Source: Ianthella basta
Taxonomy: Eukaryota; Porifera; Demospongiae; Verongiida; Ianthellidae
Assembly (NCBI GenBank): GCA_964019415.1
Contig: OZ025873.1
Location: 2,916,982-2,980,981 of the forward strand
Reading direction: 5' to 3'
Length of the DNA stretch: 64,000 nt
Below are positions 15,001 to 28,098 of this stretch, piece by piece. A program made the translations under genes and the position numbers. Below the pieces are notes generated by a model that saw only the letters and a list, made by a program, of their open reading frames with translations, was not told where the DNA came from and made no database searches. Position 1 is the stretch's first letter. Each line of letters opens with the position of its first letter.

Positions 15001-18000
15001 TACTTCTATGACACCATCAGACCTTCTCTTCTTGAGTTTAACATTTCCATTGACGGTGGCTACATGATCATGTCATTCAGTGAGACTGTCAACTATTCCT
15101 CCCTCGTGACACCCCTGCTTGCTTTCCAGAATGCAGAGGTTCTTGGCGGCTCTGGCTTACTACCTTTGACAGCAGTCAGCATGACAGATGGTCCAGACAG
15201 TACGGTGCTGAATGTAACCATTGGACTGGAAGATCTCAACGCTCTCAAGGACCGGGTTGATCTAGCAACATCTGTTAATGACACCTTCCTCTCCTATAGG
15301 CCACAGGCTCTGGCTGACATGGCAGGAAACCTCATCAATGGGCGAACCACAAGTGATGCACTACAAGCAACTAGTGTGGTCCCAGACATGACAGAACCAA
15401 TCCTTGTCCGATTTGTGTTGAACTTGGAGAATGCCACCATCACCCTCTACTTCTCTGAGACAATTGATATTGCCACGTTCAACATTACAGAGATCTCTTT
15501 ACAGAATGCTGTTGGAAGCGATGACATTTCCTTCACCATCACAAACAGCAGCAGCTATGAGAGAGTGGCTTTCTCTGTTGTTGTGATTACTCTGAACCTC
15601 TCAGACATCAACAGAATAAAAGCAGTCACCACTCTGGGGACAACAGTAACGGACACCTTCCTCACTGCCACCTCTAGTGCTGCTAAAGACAAGAATGACA
15701 ACCAACTCGTTGCAATCCCAGTCAGTAGTGCACAAATGGCCCATGATGTCATTCCTGACACAACTTCCCCTGTCCTACAACGCTTTTCAGTCAATTTGAC
15801 TGACTCTAAAGTTACACTGTACTTCTCTGAAACCATAGACATCACCACTTTTGATGCAACTCAGCTAATCTTCATCTCTATGGCTAATGATGTGAATTCA
15901 ACCAACTTTACTCTGACTGGAGGCTCAGATGTCACCAGGGAGAACAGTGACATTGTCTGCTTGACACTGTTGATTGAAGACAAGAATGCGATCTCCCAAC
16001 AGCCCAGCCTATGCACTGATGCAAGCAATTGTCTTCTTGCTGCTACAGCTGGACTTGTCAACGACACCAGTCAGAACCCACTTGTGCCCATCACAGGTGC
16101 AGCACCCCTCACTCCCATGCCATACACCAGAGATGAGAATCCAACAGCACTGGACTTCTTCCATACTCTTGACTTGGACTCAGGCATCCTTACAATCATC
16201 TTCTTGGAGACAATCAATGCCTCCACTGTAGATCCATCTGAACTGACTCTGCAGGACTTCCAAGATGATGGCTCACAGCAGGTGACCCTCACGGGTGGCT
16301 CTGTACTCTCACTGGATAGCACGAATGTCACACTCAGGCTGACTGCGTTTGATCTCAACAGACTGAAGAGCACAGTTGGCCTTTGTGACAATGGAATCAA
16401 TGACTGCTTCCTTCGACTGACAGAGCAGTTTGCCATGGACACCTTTGGACTCTTCATCAGACCTGTTGTAAATAGCCCCACTGCTAACCGAAACGAGCTT
16501 CCTGCCAACTTCACCTTAGACAGTTCCTTCCCACTGCTAGTGGCATTTGACTTGGACCTCAGAACCAACATTATCACTTTGGAGTTCGATGAAACCATCG
16601 ACTACCCAACCTTTGACCCTCGCTCCATCACCTTCCACTCTGACCCAGTTAATGCCTCTGTCTCTTTTAGACTCACAAACAGGGAGGTAATCCGATCCAG
16701 TCAGTATGCGCCAGTCCTCACTTTTGAGGTTGACCCTGAAGACATCATCATTCTCAAAGCTCTGGATGGTCTTGCTACCTCTGCAAATGACACATACATC
16801 TCATTCTCCAGTACTTTGATTATGGATAGAAATGGCAATGCAGTAGTCCCACGTAGCAGTGACAATGCTTTGTTAGTGAGAAACTACACCAGAGATTCAG
16901 TTTTGCCACGGTTAGCATCTTTTGCTGAGATGGATCTTAACACCGGCTCTTTTGTCCTGTCATTTGATGAGCCAGTTGACATTTCCACCCTGAACTACTC
17001 CTTGGTGACACTGCACAATGCCACCTCTCCAGAAACTGGACTCACATTGGCCCCAGGAGCAGTGGAGTATGAATCAGACTCTGTAACAGACAAGAGAGTC
17101 ATTCGCGTCTTCCTCAACCGGGATGACCTGAAGACCCTCAAACTGAATGACTTCCTGGGTGTAGATGAACAGACCTCATACATCTCATTTTTGGCAGGAA
17201 CCGTTGAAGATCAGGCTGGCAATGGTGTTACTGAAGTCATCAACCAACCTGTCACCAGTGGAGGTTTCATACTAGACAGTACAAGCCCAGCCCTTCTGAA
17301 CTTTACCCTAGATATGGACACTGGTATCCTGGAGCTGCTCTTTGATGATGTCATTGAGCCAAGCACACTGAATGCTGAATCCATCAGGCTGCAAGGAGAC
17401 CGCACAGGAGCTGACACAGCCAATGCTTACAATTTGATGACAATGAACGTCTTCAACAATGCCACCAGAGACTATGGACTGACTTTGTACCTACTGCGAG
17501 GTGATATGGACCAATTGAGGATGAGAGCAGGTCTAGCAACCAGCATCAATGACACGTACATCTCCCTTCAGGCTGAGGCCATCCAAGATGTTGCAAGCAA
17601 CTTTCTCTCTCCCATTGTCAGGCTGGAAGCCCAACAGGCTGCAGGCTACACTGGAGATGTTACCCAACCTTTCCTGGAGAACTTTGTCCTCAACTTGGAT
17701 AATTTCATCATTGTCTTTTCCTTCAGTGAAGCTATCAATGTGACATCACTTGATGTCACTCAGGTGACCCTGCAGAACACTGCTGACTTCAACGACACGA
17801 CAGAGGAACTGACCCTGACAGGAGGAACCCCCTCACCACCTGTAACAGGCAGTGTCATCACATTCACAATGACTCAGACTGATGTCAATGCTTTGAAGCT
17901 GATGACAAGTCTCACCACAACAACAGCTGACACCTTCCTGGCCCACACTGACCGCTTTGTAAAGGATATGGCAGGAAATTACATCATTGCCATTAACCGA

Positions 18001-21000
18001 ACAGAAGGCAAGGAAGTGCTAGCTTTCACTGATGACACCATTCCTCCAGAGATCCTGCACTTTCACCTGGACATGGATGGCTCGCCACAGCTCCACCTCA
18101 CCTTCCAGGAGGTTGTGAATGCCTCTTCGGTGGTCCCCAGCCTGTTTGCCTTTGCCAACTCCCCATCTGGCCAGCCCCTCCAGCTCACTGGAGGTGAAGT
18201 GTCCCTCAATGACAGCCTTGAGGTCACAATCACCCTTACACTCAATGACTCCAACCGGATCAAAGCAGTGACAAACTTGGCCGTGTCCATTGACACTACC
18301 TACCTTGTTGTGTCAAGTGGTGCAGTAAAGGACCTCAACTTCTTCAATGCCATAGAGACAGATGTCCAGCTGGCTACCAACTTCACTGCAGACACCACGC
18401 CACCAGAGTTACAGAACTTTGACTTAGACATCAGTTTTGATCGCTTGACTCTGTATTTCTCTGAAACAGTGGACATCACCACTCTGGCTGTCAATCAGAT
18501 CTCCCTGTTTGGTGCTGCCTCCTTATCCTCAGTGTCACACACACTGATGACTGGCCAGCTCCTCACTACAGACCATTCACCAGTTCTCGAGATACAGATC
18601 CTCTTTGATGATGCAAATATCATCAAGAACCTGTCTGCCCTGGCCACCAATCCCCTGAACACTTTGATTGCCATTACCAACCTCACTGTCAATGACACAA
18701 ATGGAAATCCAGTGCTAGAGGTGAGCCCTGAGGACAACGTGACTGTTTCGTTTACACCAGATAGAGTGGCACCGGAGGTTGTGCAGTTTGATCTGGATTT
18801 GAACACAGGAGAACTGGAGCTGCGATTCACTGAAACGGTCAATACCTCCTCACTGAATGTCACCGGAATCACTCTCTCTAGTGAAATTGCATCTGCTCCA
18901 CACACACTGTCTGCAGAGTCTTACACCAACAGCTCCAATGGGCCAACAGTTGTGATTATAATCGCTGCTGTAGACCTCAACCGCATCAAGCAGATAATGG
19001 AACTGGCCATCAATAGTACCACCACTCTGCTCTCACTGGAGAACTTCACCATCGCTGACACTTCTGAGAATGCAGTGAAGGCCATTCCATTTGACACCCC
19101 ACTGAATGTGACTGAGTATGTGCGTGACAACACCAGCCCCGAACTAGTCAGCTTCCGGATCCACATGGACAACTTAGTCCCTCCTCTGCAAATCATCTTG
19201 ACATTCTCTGAGACTGTCCGAGTCAACACGCTTGACCCAACACAACTTGAGTTGAGGGTGTCTCCCAGTGCAACAGCTCCATCAGAAATTTACATCCTAA
19301 CAGCATTTGGAACCAATGTGTCTATGGTGGACTCAACGGAGGTTACTGTGACTGTCAACCCCTATGACTTGGAGCAAATTAGGCTTGTTATGAGGCAGCC
19401 ACTGGGTTGGTACATCAACACCACTTTCCTTGCACTCACACCCACACTTGTCATGGACATGGCAGGAAACAGAGTCACTCCGGTCACTTCCCCAGCAGAA
19501 ATGGCCTCCAATAACACTGCTGACCTTGTTCCACCTGAACTAACGTCCTTCACATTGGACATGGACAGTGGTGACATCACACTCACCTTCTCTGAGCCCG
19601 TGGTGTTGGGAACCTTTAACATCTCAAAATTGACTCTGCAGAATGACAGCTCTGCTTCTCCAGGACAGTACCTGCAGCTGCCAAACAGCAATGATGCCAC
19701 AACCACTAGTGACAGCAGAGAAATCCTTCTCACATTTGACAACGATGAATTTGAGGAGATCAAGCGACTCCTCTATCTGGCAACTGATGAGAATGACACT
19801 TTCATTGCTGTTGAGCCCAGAGTGATTGAAGATGAAGCTGGCAATGATGCCTTGGTGGATGTGGTTGAAGTCACAGTGTACCGCAGAGACAGAACACGCC
19901 CGGAGTTGATTGGATTTGACTTTAATTGCCGAAACCGCTACCTTGTGCTTTACTTCTCAGAAACCATCAGTGCAGAGACTCTAGATCAGTTCTCACTAAC
20001 ATTTGTGAGCAATCCCACTGACCCAGACCCCCAGACATACAGCCTCACAGGAGGCAGCATCCTAACAAATGATGGCACAAATCTCACCTTGGCTGTTACC
20101 AACAGTGACAAGAATGCCATTAAACAGATGGTGCGTTTAGTTGTGTCCAACGCTACCACCTACCTCTCCATCACCAGCACCGCTATAATGGATACCTCTG
20201 GTAATCCTGTTGTTCCCATCCCCATTATCGAAGCTATTCCTGTAAGCCAGTTTGTTCCTGATCTTGACGAGCCTGTCTTGGTCTCTTGGGACCTGGATAT
20301 GGACACAGGTACACTGATCCTTCACTTCAATGAGACTGTGAATGTTTCAACCTTGATTGAGAGTGAGTTCACTCTCCAGGATGACTTAGAGAGACAGTTT
20401 GTCAATTACAGCATCCAATACAGCCACTCACAGACAGTGAACTCCCCCAACGTCACTATTGTACTGGACCACAGAGACCTCAATGAGATCAAACGTAGAC
20501 AGGTCTGCTATGACCGCTCCGTCTGCTATCTGATATTCAATGAGGGAGCAGTACAGGACATGGTTGGAATTGATGTAGTGGGTATTCTTGATGGTGATGC
20601 TGAACAGGTGGATCGCTTCACTCGAGACACCACACCACCACAACTTGTGCAGTTCAGCATGATCGATGTCCAAGATGGAATCATCATTCTGTCTTTCTCT
20701 GAGACCATTAATGCCACCTCACTCGATTTCTCCACAATTACTCTGCAGGAGACCTACAGTGACCCACTGTACAGGCAGACCCTCACTGGAGGCACCACCA
20801 GCGATGGCGATGGAACCACCATCCTATTCCGATTGTTGCCAGCCGATAGACTACAGCTGGCTGCCACTGACAATCTTTGCACATACTATGGTGACTGCTA
20901 CATCTCGTTCACTTCTGGCCTGGTGCGTGATATGGTCAGCCTAGCGATTGTGCCCAGCTCCAACATGAGTTTCGGTTTCAGAGTGCAAGAATTTGGCGAG

Positions 21001-24000
21001 GACACTGTTCCTCCTGCACTGGTCAGCTTCATCCTTAGACTTGACAACAGCAGCCTTGCACTGACCTTCAACGAATCTGTTAGTGCTTCATCTCTGAACC
21101 CAATCGGTATCTCCCTTCAAGGAGAGGAGAACATGACAGACCCTGAGCTTGTGTATCAACTAACGGAGGACAGCATCACTGAGAGTGACAATGGACACAT
21201 CATTGTGGTACAGCTAAGCCCAGTGGATGTAATAGCCCTGAAAGCTAGCAGTTTTGCTAAAAGCATTAATGATACCTTCCTCTCTTTGGAGAGCTTTGCT
21301 TTTACAGACACTGCAATTTACCCACCACCTGCTCCAAACCAAGTTGTTGCAATTCCTCCAGATTCAGCCCTTCAAGCCTCTGGCTTCTTTGCTGACCAGG
21401 ACGCTCCAATGCTCACAGCTTTCACGCTTGACCTGGATGCTGATATCCTCATCTTCACATTCAACGAACCTATCTTGACCACAAACGTCAACTGCACAGA
21501 GATCACCCTCCACAATTCAAGTGACAGCAGCAGCAGAAGGGATATTAGTCTCTCTGACTGTGGCCTCAACCATCCTGACTCAGGTGTAGGCACTTTGGCA
21601 GTGACAGTGAACCTGACCAGTAGCGACCTGATTGCAATCAAGGTGGACACCAGTTTTGCCACTAGTAGGGCAAATACATTTGTGTCATTCAGCAGCATGG
21701 CTTTTGCCGATACTGCTTATATTGGTGTGATGCCAGAAATGTTTACACAAGTCTCCACTTACATCGCAGACCAGACCCGCCCAGCACTGGTCTACTTCAC
21801 AATTGACCTCCACCTGGGAATGATCAACTTCACCTTCAATGATGTTGTGTTGGCAGCAACATTTGATGCCACTTCCCTCACTCTCCAGCACAGCAGGACA
21901 AGTGAGGAAGGACGTACCTTCACACCAACCGATGCCAGTGTCACCTCCAGTCCCAATGGCTATCTTATTGTGCTGGACTTGGACCACTTTGACCTTCTAC
22001 GACTCAAGGAGAACACCGGCCTTGCTCAGAGCCAGAATGACACTTACCTTACCTTCAGAGCATCACTAGTTGATGACACTGCTCTCGTGGATGTTGTCCC
22101 AATCACAGACACTAAGGGAGTTAGGGTGCTTGAGTTCACAGCAGATAATGTCCCACCAATGCTAAACAACTTCACCCTGGACATGGACAGTGGCGAACTG
22201 ATTCTCAGTTTCACCGACACAGTGAACACTTCCACCCTGAACACCACCTCCATTACAATCCAGTCCTCAAGCAACTTCTCCCTTGCCAGTGACTCCTTCC
22301 TCACCCTGATGGGTGGCAATGTCACTCGCTCCCGGGATGCCCTCAGAATCACCATCCTACTGACACCCTCCGATCTGAACGAACTGAAACGAGACCTCAA
22401 CCTGGCCACCAGTGTACTGGACACCTACTTGGTGCTCCCAGCTGGTGTGGTGTATGACCTGGGTAGGAACCCTCTCGTGGAAGTATCAGAAACTGATGCT
22501 GAGCAAGTGTCCGTATTCCTGGAAGACAGGAGTGCTCCAGTTCTGCAGACATACAGTCTCAACATGAACAATGGAGAGCTTTCTCTAACTTTCGATGAGA
22601 TTGTCAATGCTGGCTCCCTCTCCATCACTGAGATCATCCTACACAGCAGCAGCAACGGTACTGGTGAATCCTACCAGTTGACGTTCTCTACCAGAAGCAC
22701 CTCAGAGAATGACACTGTCGTTACTGTGTATCTAGCTCAAGAAGACATTGATGCCATCAACCGACTGAGAAACCTTGCAGAATCCAACAGTACTACCTTT
22801 ATTGCCTTTTCAGATCTCCTGATCACAGACATGAACAACAATGCTGTCAGTGCAGTTGAAAACACCACGGCTAAGCAAGTGGATCAATTTATTCCAGATT
22901 CTATCCGACCTACTTTAGTTGGGTACTCACTTGACTTCAATATGGGTACAATGACACTGTACTTTGACGAGGTCATTGATTGGCCCAGCTTTGACTCCAC
23001 CCAGCTGACCTTCCAAGATGCATCAAATGTTTCCATGGCAACCACCATTTTCCAACTTGGTGATGGTACAGTTGTACCTGTTGATGACACCTCTGTCAAC
23101 TTTACACACTCCAAAGAATCTCGGGATGGCTTTGCATTGTTCAGAATTACCACCACTATTGAGAGGAGAAGAGACTCAATGCAGCAGTTCACCACCCCTC
23201 CCTACGCATCATCTGACATCTACCTCTCAGCGACAGAGCTGACCATCAATGACACTTTCAACAACAGATTGTCACCCATCTCTGACCAAACAGCTCTCCC
23301 GGTGATGGCTGTCATCAATGACACCACACCACCCATCCTTGAGAGGTTTGAGTTTGATTTGGATGCTGGCATCCTCTTGCTTGTATTTGATGAGCCTGTG
23401 TATGCCCCATTCTTCAACGTGTCCAAAGTTGCCATTTCCAACCTTGGTGCAGAGAGTGTCACACTGATGAACAGTGTGTCAACTGTTAATTTCAGCACTG
23501 AAGTTGAAGTCACCATCACTGAGGAAGAACTTGATGCCATCAAGCTGTTCCAGCAGTTAGCCAGAGACGCAAATGGCACCTTTGTTGTCTTGCAGAATGA
23601 GACAGTTCCAGATTTGAGTTACAATCCACTCAGCCATGTGACTAGAGGAGCTGACCTGTTTACAGCAGACACCACTCCTCCGGTGCTAGTGTCATTTGCC
23701 CTTGACCTCACATATGAAATGCTGCAACTGACCTTCTCAGAGGCTGTGAATACTGGCTCTCTCAACATCACCCTGTTCACACTGCAGGCAGACAGCAATG
23801 ACACAGACACTGCATATTCCTTGACCCCCACCAGCCGCACCTTTGACAACAATGGCAGAGTTTTCAACGTCACCTTGGGCTCAGCAGACCTGAATGCCAT
23901 CAAGGCTGACACAGAGCTAGCAGTTGATAATGCCACATCATTCCTCTATCTTGATTATGCAAGCATTTCAGACATGGCAGGCAATCCCTTGTTGGCTATG

Positions 24001-25107
24001 GTGGAAGGCCTACAGGCAAGCACCTTTGTGCCTGACTCTGTCCTACCGCAGTTGAGAGCTAGCGTAATGGACCTCAATACAGGCATGATCACACTGGAGT
24101 TCTCTGAGACTATTGACTCATCTTCTTTCATGATCCAAGAGATCACCCTTCAGAACCACATCAGCTCTCCAACCAGCAACCTCACTCTCTCTGGAGGAGA
24201 ATCCATCCTCTTTAACTACACCACAGTTGTAGTGGACATGACCAGTGATGACCTTAACTTCTTGAAGAAAGACACCACCCTCTTTACTGCACCTAGCACT
24301 GCTTATGTCAGCATGTCCAGCATGGGTGTGGCAGACACCAGTGGCAACGCACTCAGACAGCCAGCTGTGGTGCAGTCACAGCTTATTTCAGATTTCACCC
24401 CTCCTGCTGTTGAAGGCTTTGATCTGGACATGAATGCAGGTGTGCTCACTATCTACTTCAGTGAGGCCATTCAGACCTTCAGTGTGGACCAATTCACTCT
24501 CCAGAGCAATGACACTGACCCAGATGAAGAGATCGCCTTCACTGGTGGTACTGGAGAAGTGTTCTCTGCCACTCGCACTGAGCTGAACATCACTCTTTTG
24601 GAGAGAGACTTGGATGATATCAAGTTGTTGGAGAACCTTGCTACTGTACGTGGCAACACATATTTGCGGTGGTTGGTAATGGGTGCCACAGACTATAGCA
24701 GTCTCCAGCTCACTGTGCTCAATGCCACCCTCCTTGAAGGAGTGCAAGTGGATGTGTTCACACCAGATATCACGCCTCCTCGGCTTACCACTTTCTCTCT
24801 CGACTTGAATGTTGCTTACTTCCTCAACCTGACATTTGATGAGCCAGTTCGCACAAACACAGTCAACTTCAGCTTGATCACTCTCCAGGCTACCTCCAAC
24901 ACCAGTGTGCTTGGAGCTAACAACTCCTACACTCTCATTGCTGGCCTAGTCCACTCAGACAACGGCAGAATGGTGGCCATTCAACTGGACTTCTTTGATG
25001 TGGTGGAGATACAGGTCCGTACAACTCTTGCAATCTCACCTCCTTCTACCTTCATTGCCCTGCTGGAAGGAATGATTCTGGACATGAACCTCAATCCATC
25101 TGAGGAG
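1..25107 (+). CDS. Giant tandem-domain protein, first visible exon (5' partial)
   Basis: One uninterrupted frame runs from base 1 to 25107 (8,369 codons). It starts inside a domain, so the true start lies left of the window. The sequence is 67 domain starts of about 124 aa. Each begins with a linker such as ADTTPP, then LDLNTGxLxLxFSETVNxSTLNxTxITLQ-like strands, YTLTGG, a LSxxDLNxIKxxxxLATS segment, NNTFLSI and VxDxxGNPLV. The SETV strand and DxxGNPL turn resemble SbsA/Big_5-type bacterial Ig-like domains (inference). N-glycosylation sequons (NxS/T) are very common, which fits a secreted or cell-surface adhesive or structural protein. No signal peptide or membrane segment can be seen because the N-terminus is missing. 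The exon ends at GAG-GAG followed by GTAAGA (phase 0); the frame itself would stop at 25144-25146 inside the intron. Function is unknown. Confidence 0.9.
3301..20898 (+). repeat. Higher-order repeat: 11- and 12-domain blocks forming a 23-domain super-unit
   Basis: Adjacent domain pairs in which the usual LATSxxNTFLS loop becomes LCxxxxxCYLx lie at about 3301/3676, 7405/7795, 11881/12256, 16014/16384 and 20506/20878. The distances between pairs are about 4.10, 4.48, 4.13 and 4.49 kb, that is 11, 12, 11 and 12 units. Other markers recur every 23 units. One is the DVIAITDTNG-like linker at about 4884, 13440 and 22092. Another is domains 6, 29 and 52 with an inserted PLxL strand. A third is domains 11, 34 and 57 with a longer PNQVxAIPxDSALQA-like linker. 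Confidence 0.8.
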
Positions 25108-25224
25108 GTAAGACCAGCTGATAGCTTAGAACAGTGCTCATTATAGCGTTTAAGGATAGAACATTCATGCAAATGCTTTACGTATGTGTTAAATTGACTG
25201 CTTTATTTTTATCTCCTCTTTCAG
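25108..25224 (+). other. Intron 1 of the giant repeat gene (117 bp, phase 0)
   Basis: The donor is GTAAGA and the acceptor follows a pyrimidine tract (ctcctctttcag). Joining 25107 to 25225 restores the interdomain linker, ...NPSEE then VLSLPIQASDYTADV, exactly like other linkers in the array. The intron therefore lies in a linker and not in a domain core. Confidence 0.9.
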
Positions 25225-27850
25225 GTCCTTTCACTACCAATACAGGCATCTGACTACACTGCTGATGTCACAGGTCCTAAGGTTGACCAGTTCTCATTTG
25301 ATATGGACTCTGGTACCCTCAGCCTCACCTTTGATGAAGTGGTTGACTACACTACCATTGATCTGACCAGTACACGATGGCGACTGACTGATGGACCAAA
25401 TGGTTTTTCCTTCCAACTTCAAAGAGGTGGTATTTTTGTACCACCAGGAAATTGGTACATCCTCAATATTCAACTTGTTGAGGCAGATTTTGACGACTTG
25501 AGGGAGCTATCCAACCAATTTGGCATCTATGGGGATGTCAACTCTACGTTCTTGTCCTTCTTCCTCAATGGATTTTTTGATGTGGCAGGCAACCCATCCA
25601 TGCAAGACATTGTTCCAAGTGATCCAATCCAAGCCAGTGACTACACCCCAGATATAACCCAGCCTGTTCTTGTAGCCTTCAATCTTTCCGTTGATGGAAG
25701 CCAGCCCTTCCTTTCCCTTTCCTTCTCGGAGCCAGTCAACCTTATGACTCTCAACTTCTCCTCTGTGGAGCTGCACAATGCAGCACACATCAATGACTCC
25801 ACAGAATCAAGGATTTTCACTGGAAGGAACTTCACCTCACCACCAATAGTTGATCTGCGAACCAGAACCTTCACAGTGGTCCTTGAGCAGAATGATGTCA
25901 ATGCTATTAAGGCACTGAGAGACCTCGGCACAAATGTGAACAACACATATCTCATCTTCAGAGAAGGAGCCATCCTGGACATGTTCAACATACCCAACTC
26001 AGAGGAGGACGGCTTCACAGTGCAGGCTACAGCTGTCACAGCTGACAGCACTCCACCCGAGCTCAACTCCTTCACCATTGACGTCAACAATGGCCTTATT
26101 GTTCTCACATTCAGTGAAACAGTGGAGGCAGCCAGCTTTGACCCAACTGCCCTCACCCTGCAGTCATCTGACTCAGGAACAGCCCTCATGTACACTCTCC
26201 AAGGAGGCAGTGTGCTCTCCCTAGAGGACACCCCCTACATCTCCCTTGAGCTCACAACTGCAGACCTCAATGCAGTCAAAGCAATCAGGGGCCTTGCCAC
26301 CAGCCAGGCTGACACTTACCTCTCCATTGCGATGGGAGGTGTGCAAGACATTGTGGGTCTGAACGTGACTGCCATTTTGGAAGACAGTGCCATTCAAACT
26401 GTCAACTACACTACAGATGTGACTCCTCCCATACTCATGGGAGTCTCCCTCAATCTGACAACCAACGAATTGATCCTGACCTTTGATGAAACCATCTCAG
26501 CTCTTCCTGGTGATGTTGTTGTGGAAAGGATTACCATCAGACCAGATGGCAATGACAGCTCCATTGGTGTCCCCCTCACTGTCTCTTCGCAGGTGGTGTC
26601 CAATGATTCCATCGTCATTGTGATCGAGCTGGGTGCCACTGACTTGAACCGCATTAAGCTCAACACTGGGCTAGCTACTGACAGCTCCAACACCTTTGTC
26701 ACGGTGGAGAGAAGTGCTTTTGTTGACATGTCAACCAATCGCAATGGCAACCTGGAGCAGACACTAATGGCAGATGAGTTTGAAGAGGACCGTATATCAC
26801 CATCACTCTCTAGCTGGAGTTTTGACCTCAACCAGGGATGCATTCAGCTCCGCTTTGACGAACCAGTGGATGTTACCACCCTCAACATCAGAGGACTAAC
26901 CTTACTGGATAATGTGACTGGCAGTGTGATGTTCACCCTCATTGATGCTTTCACCAACAGCTCCAATGGCACACTGATCAAGCTCTTTATCCTGGACGAG
27001 GACCTCAACAGTATCAAGCAAAATGAGAGCCTCCTCACAGCCATATCTAATGCCTACCTCTCCCTGGACTCTACCTTCATCCAAGACATGAACGGTCAGC
27101 CACTAACACCAGTCGCTGCACAGCAAGCCGAAGCCTTCGTTCCAGACTCCTCACGACCATATCTCATCCAGTACGACCTGGACATGAATACAGGCAGACT
27201 CAGACTGGAGTTCTCAGAAACTGTGGACAGCCTGTCTTTCAACCCCACTGGCATCACTCTCCAGCCAGCAATGGTGACAACCCTTGATGCAGATCAGTAC
27301 ACTCTCACCGAGGGAGATCTCCTGACCATTGGTGATGAGGTTGTACTCACTTTGCAGCTTTCTGAGATAGACCTTAACGCTATCAAGGCAAGGATGATTG
27401 GTCTGGACAATGGAACCACTTGGCTCCTTCTGGATAACACTACCGTTCAAGATCAGAGTGGAGAAGCTGTCATCCCTGCTGGCCCAGTTCCAGTAGACAT
27501 GCTCACACCTGACATGACATCACCTCAGCTTGAATCCTTTGTCCTGGACTACACCAATGAAACAATCACACTGGTCTTCTCAGAGACTGTGAATGGCATG
27601 ATTCTAGATGTGACTCAAATCACCCTCCGCAGTGCTGCCAGCAACACATCCACCTATTACACTCTGTCCTCACTAAGCACACCCACCCGGATGTATGCAC
27701 CAGTTGTGATTGTGAACCTCGACACTTTTGACCTCAATGAACTCAAGAAGCTCTTGAACCTGGCAACTTCTCCCGCTGATACATTCATCTCCTTCACTGC
27801 TCAACTTGTGTCGGACGTGGCAGGCAATGCCATACAGCCCCTGACACCCG
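25225..27850 (+). CDS. Giant tandem-domain protein, second visible exon
   Basis: The exon continues the same protein with domains 68-74 of my count, each opening with linkers such as ADVTGP, PDITQP, ADSTPP, TDVTPP, EDRISP, PDSSRP and PDMTSP. It starts in phase 0 at the acceptor at 25224 and ends one base into a codon at 27850, before a GTAAGC donor. If read through, the frame stops at 27904-27906 after a hydrophobic tail, which is intron sequence and not a membrane anchor. The domains match those of the first exon in motif order, and none of them carries the paired-cysteine loop seen earlier. Confidence 0.9.
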
Positions 27851-28098
27851 GTAAGCAGTGTGTGATATCATTGTTCAATTGGTTGTGTTTCTGCTTGTAT
27901 GTTTGATGTATCAGTCTCTGCTGCTGTGTGTCTGTCTGTGATTGTGCATGCATACATTTGTCTGCCTCTGCTAGTTGTGACTTGAATTTCAACAGGACAA
28001 CACTACATGTTTTACATGTACATTAGTCCATCATGTACGTAGCTAAGGTATATGATTGTGAGCACTTGCTATGGTTCCCTTCTCTCTCCTCTGTGTAG
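27851..28098 (+). other. Intron 2 of the giant repeat gene (248 bp, phase 1)
   Basis: The donor GTAAGC at 27851 and the acceptor ...ctgtgtag at 28098 join G and AA into a Glu codon. The joined protein reads ...NAIQPLTP then EAAINASSVVADVTAP, a normal linker. Like intron 1 it falls between domains. Confidence 0.85.

Noticed and set aside
1..25107. The long uninterrupted frame could be bacterial contamination
   Set aside because: It joins two downstream exons through clean GT-AG introns in the right phases, and the same contig carries animal genes.
25144..25164. Stop codon at 25144 as the end of the giant protein
   Set aside because: It lies after a GTAAGA donor, and splicing to 25225 restores a normal domain linker.
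27851..27906. Hydrophobic tail (VISLFNWLCFCLYV) as a membrane anchor
   Set aside because: It is intron read-through; the spliced frame continues into exon 28099-29417.
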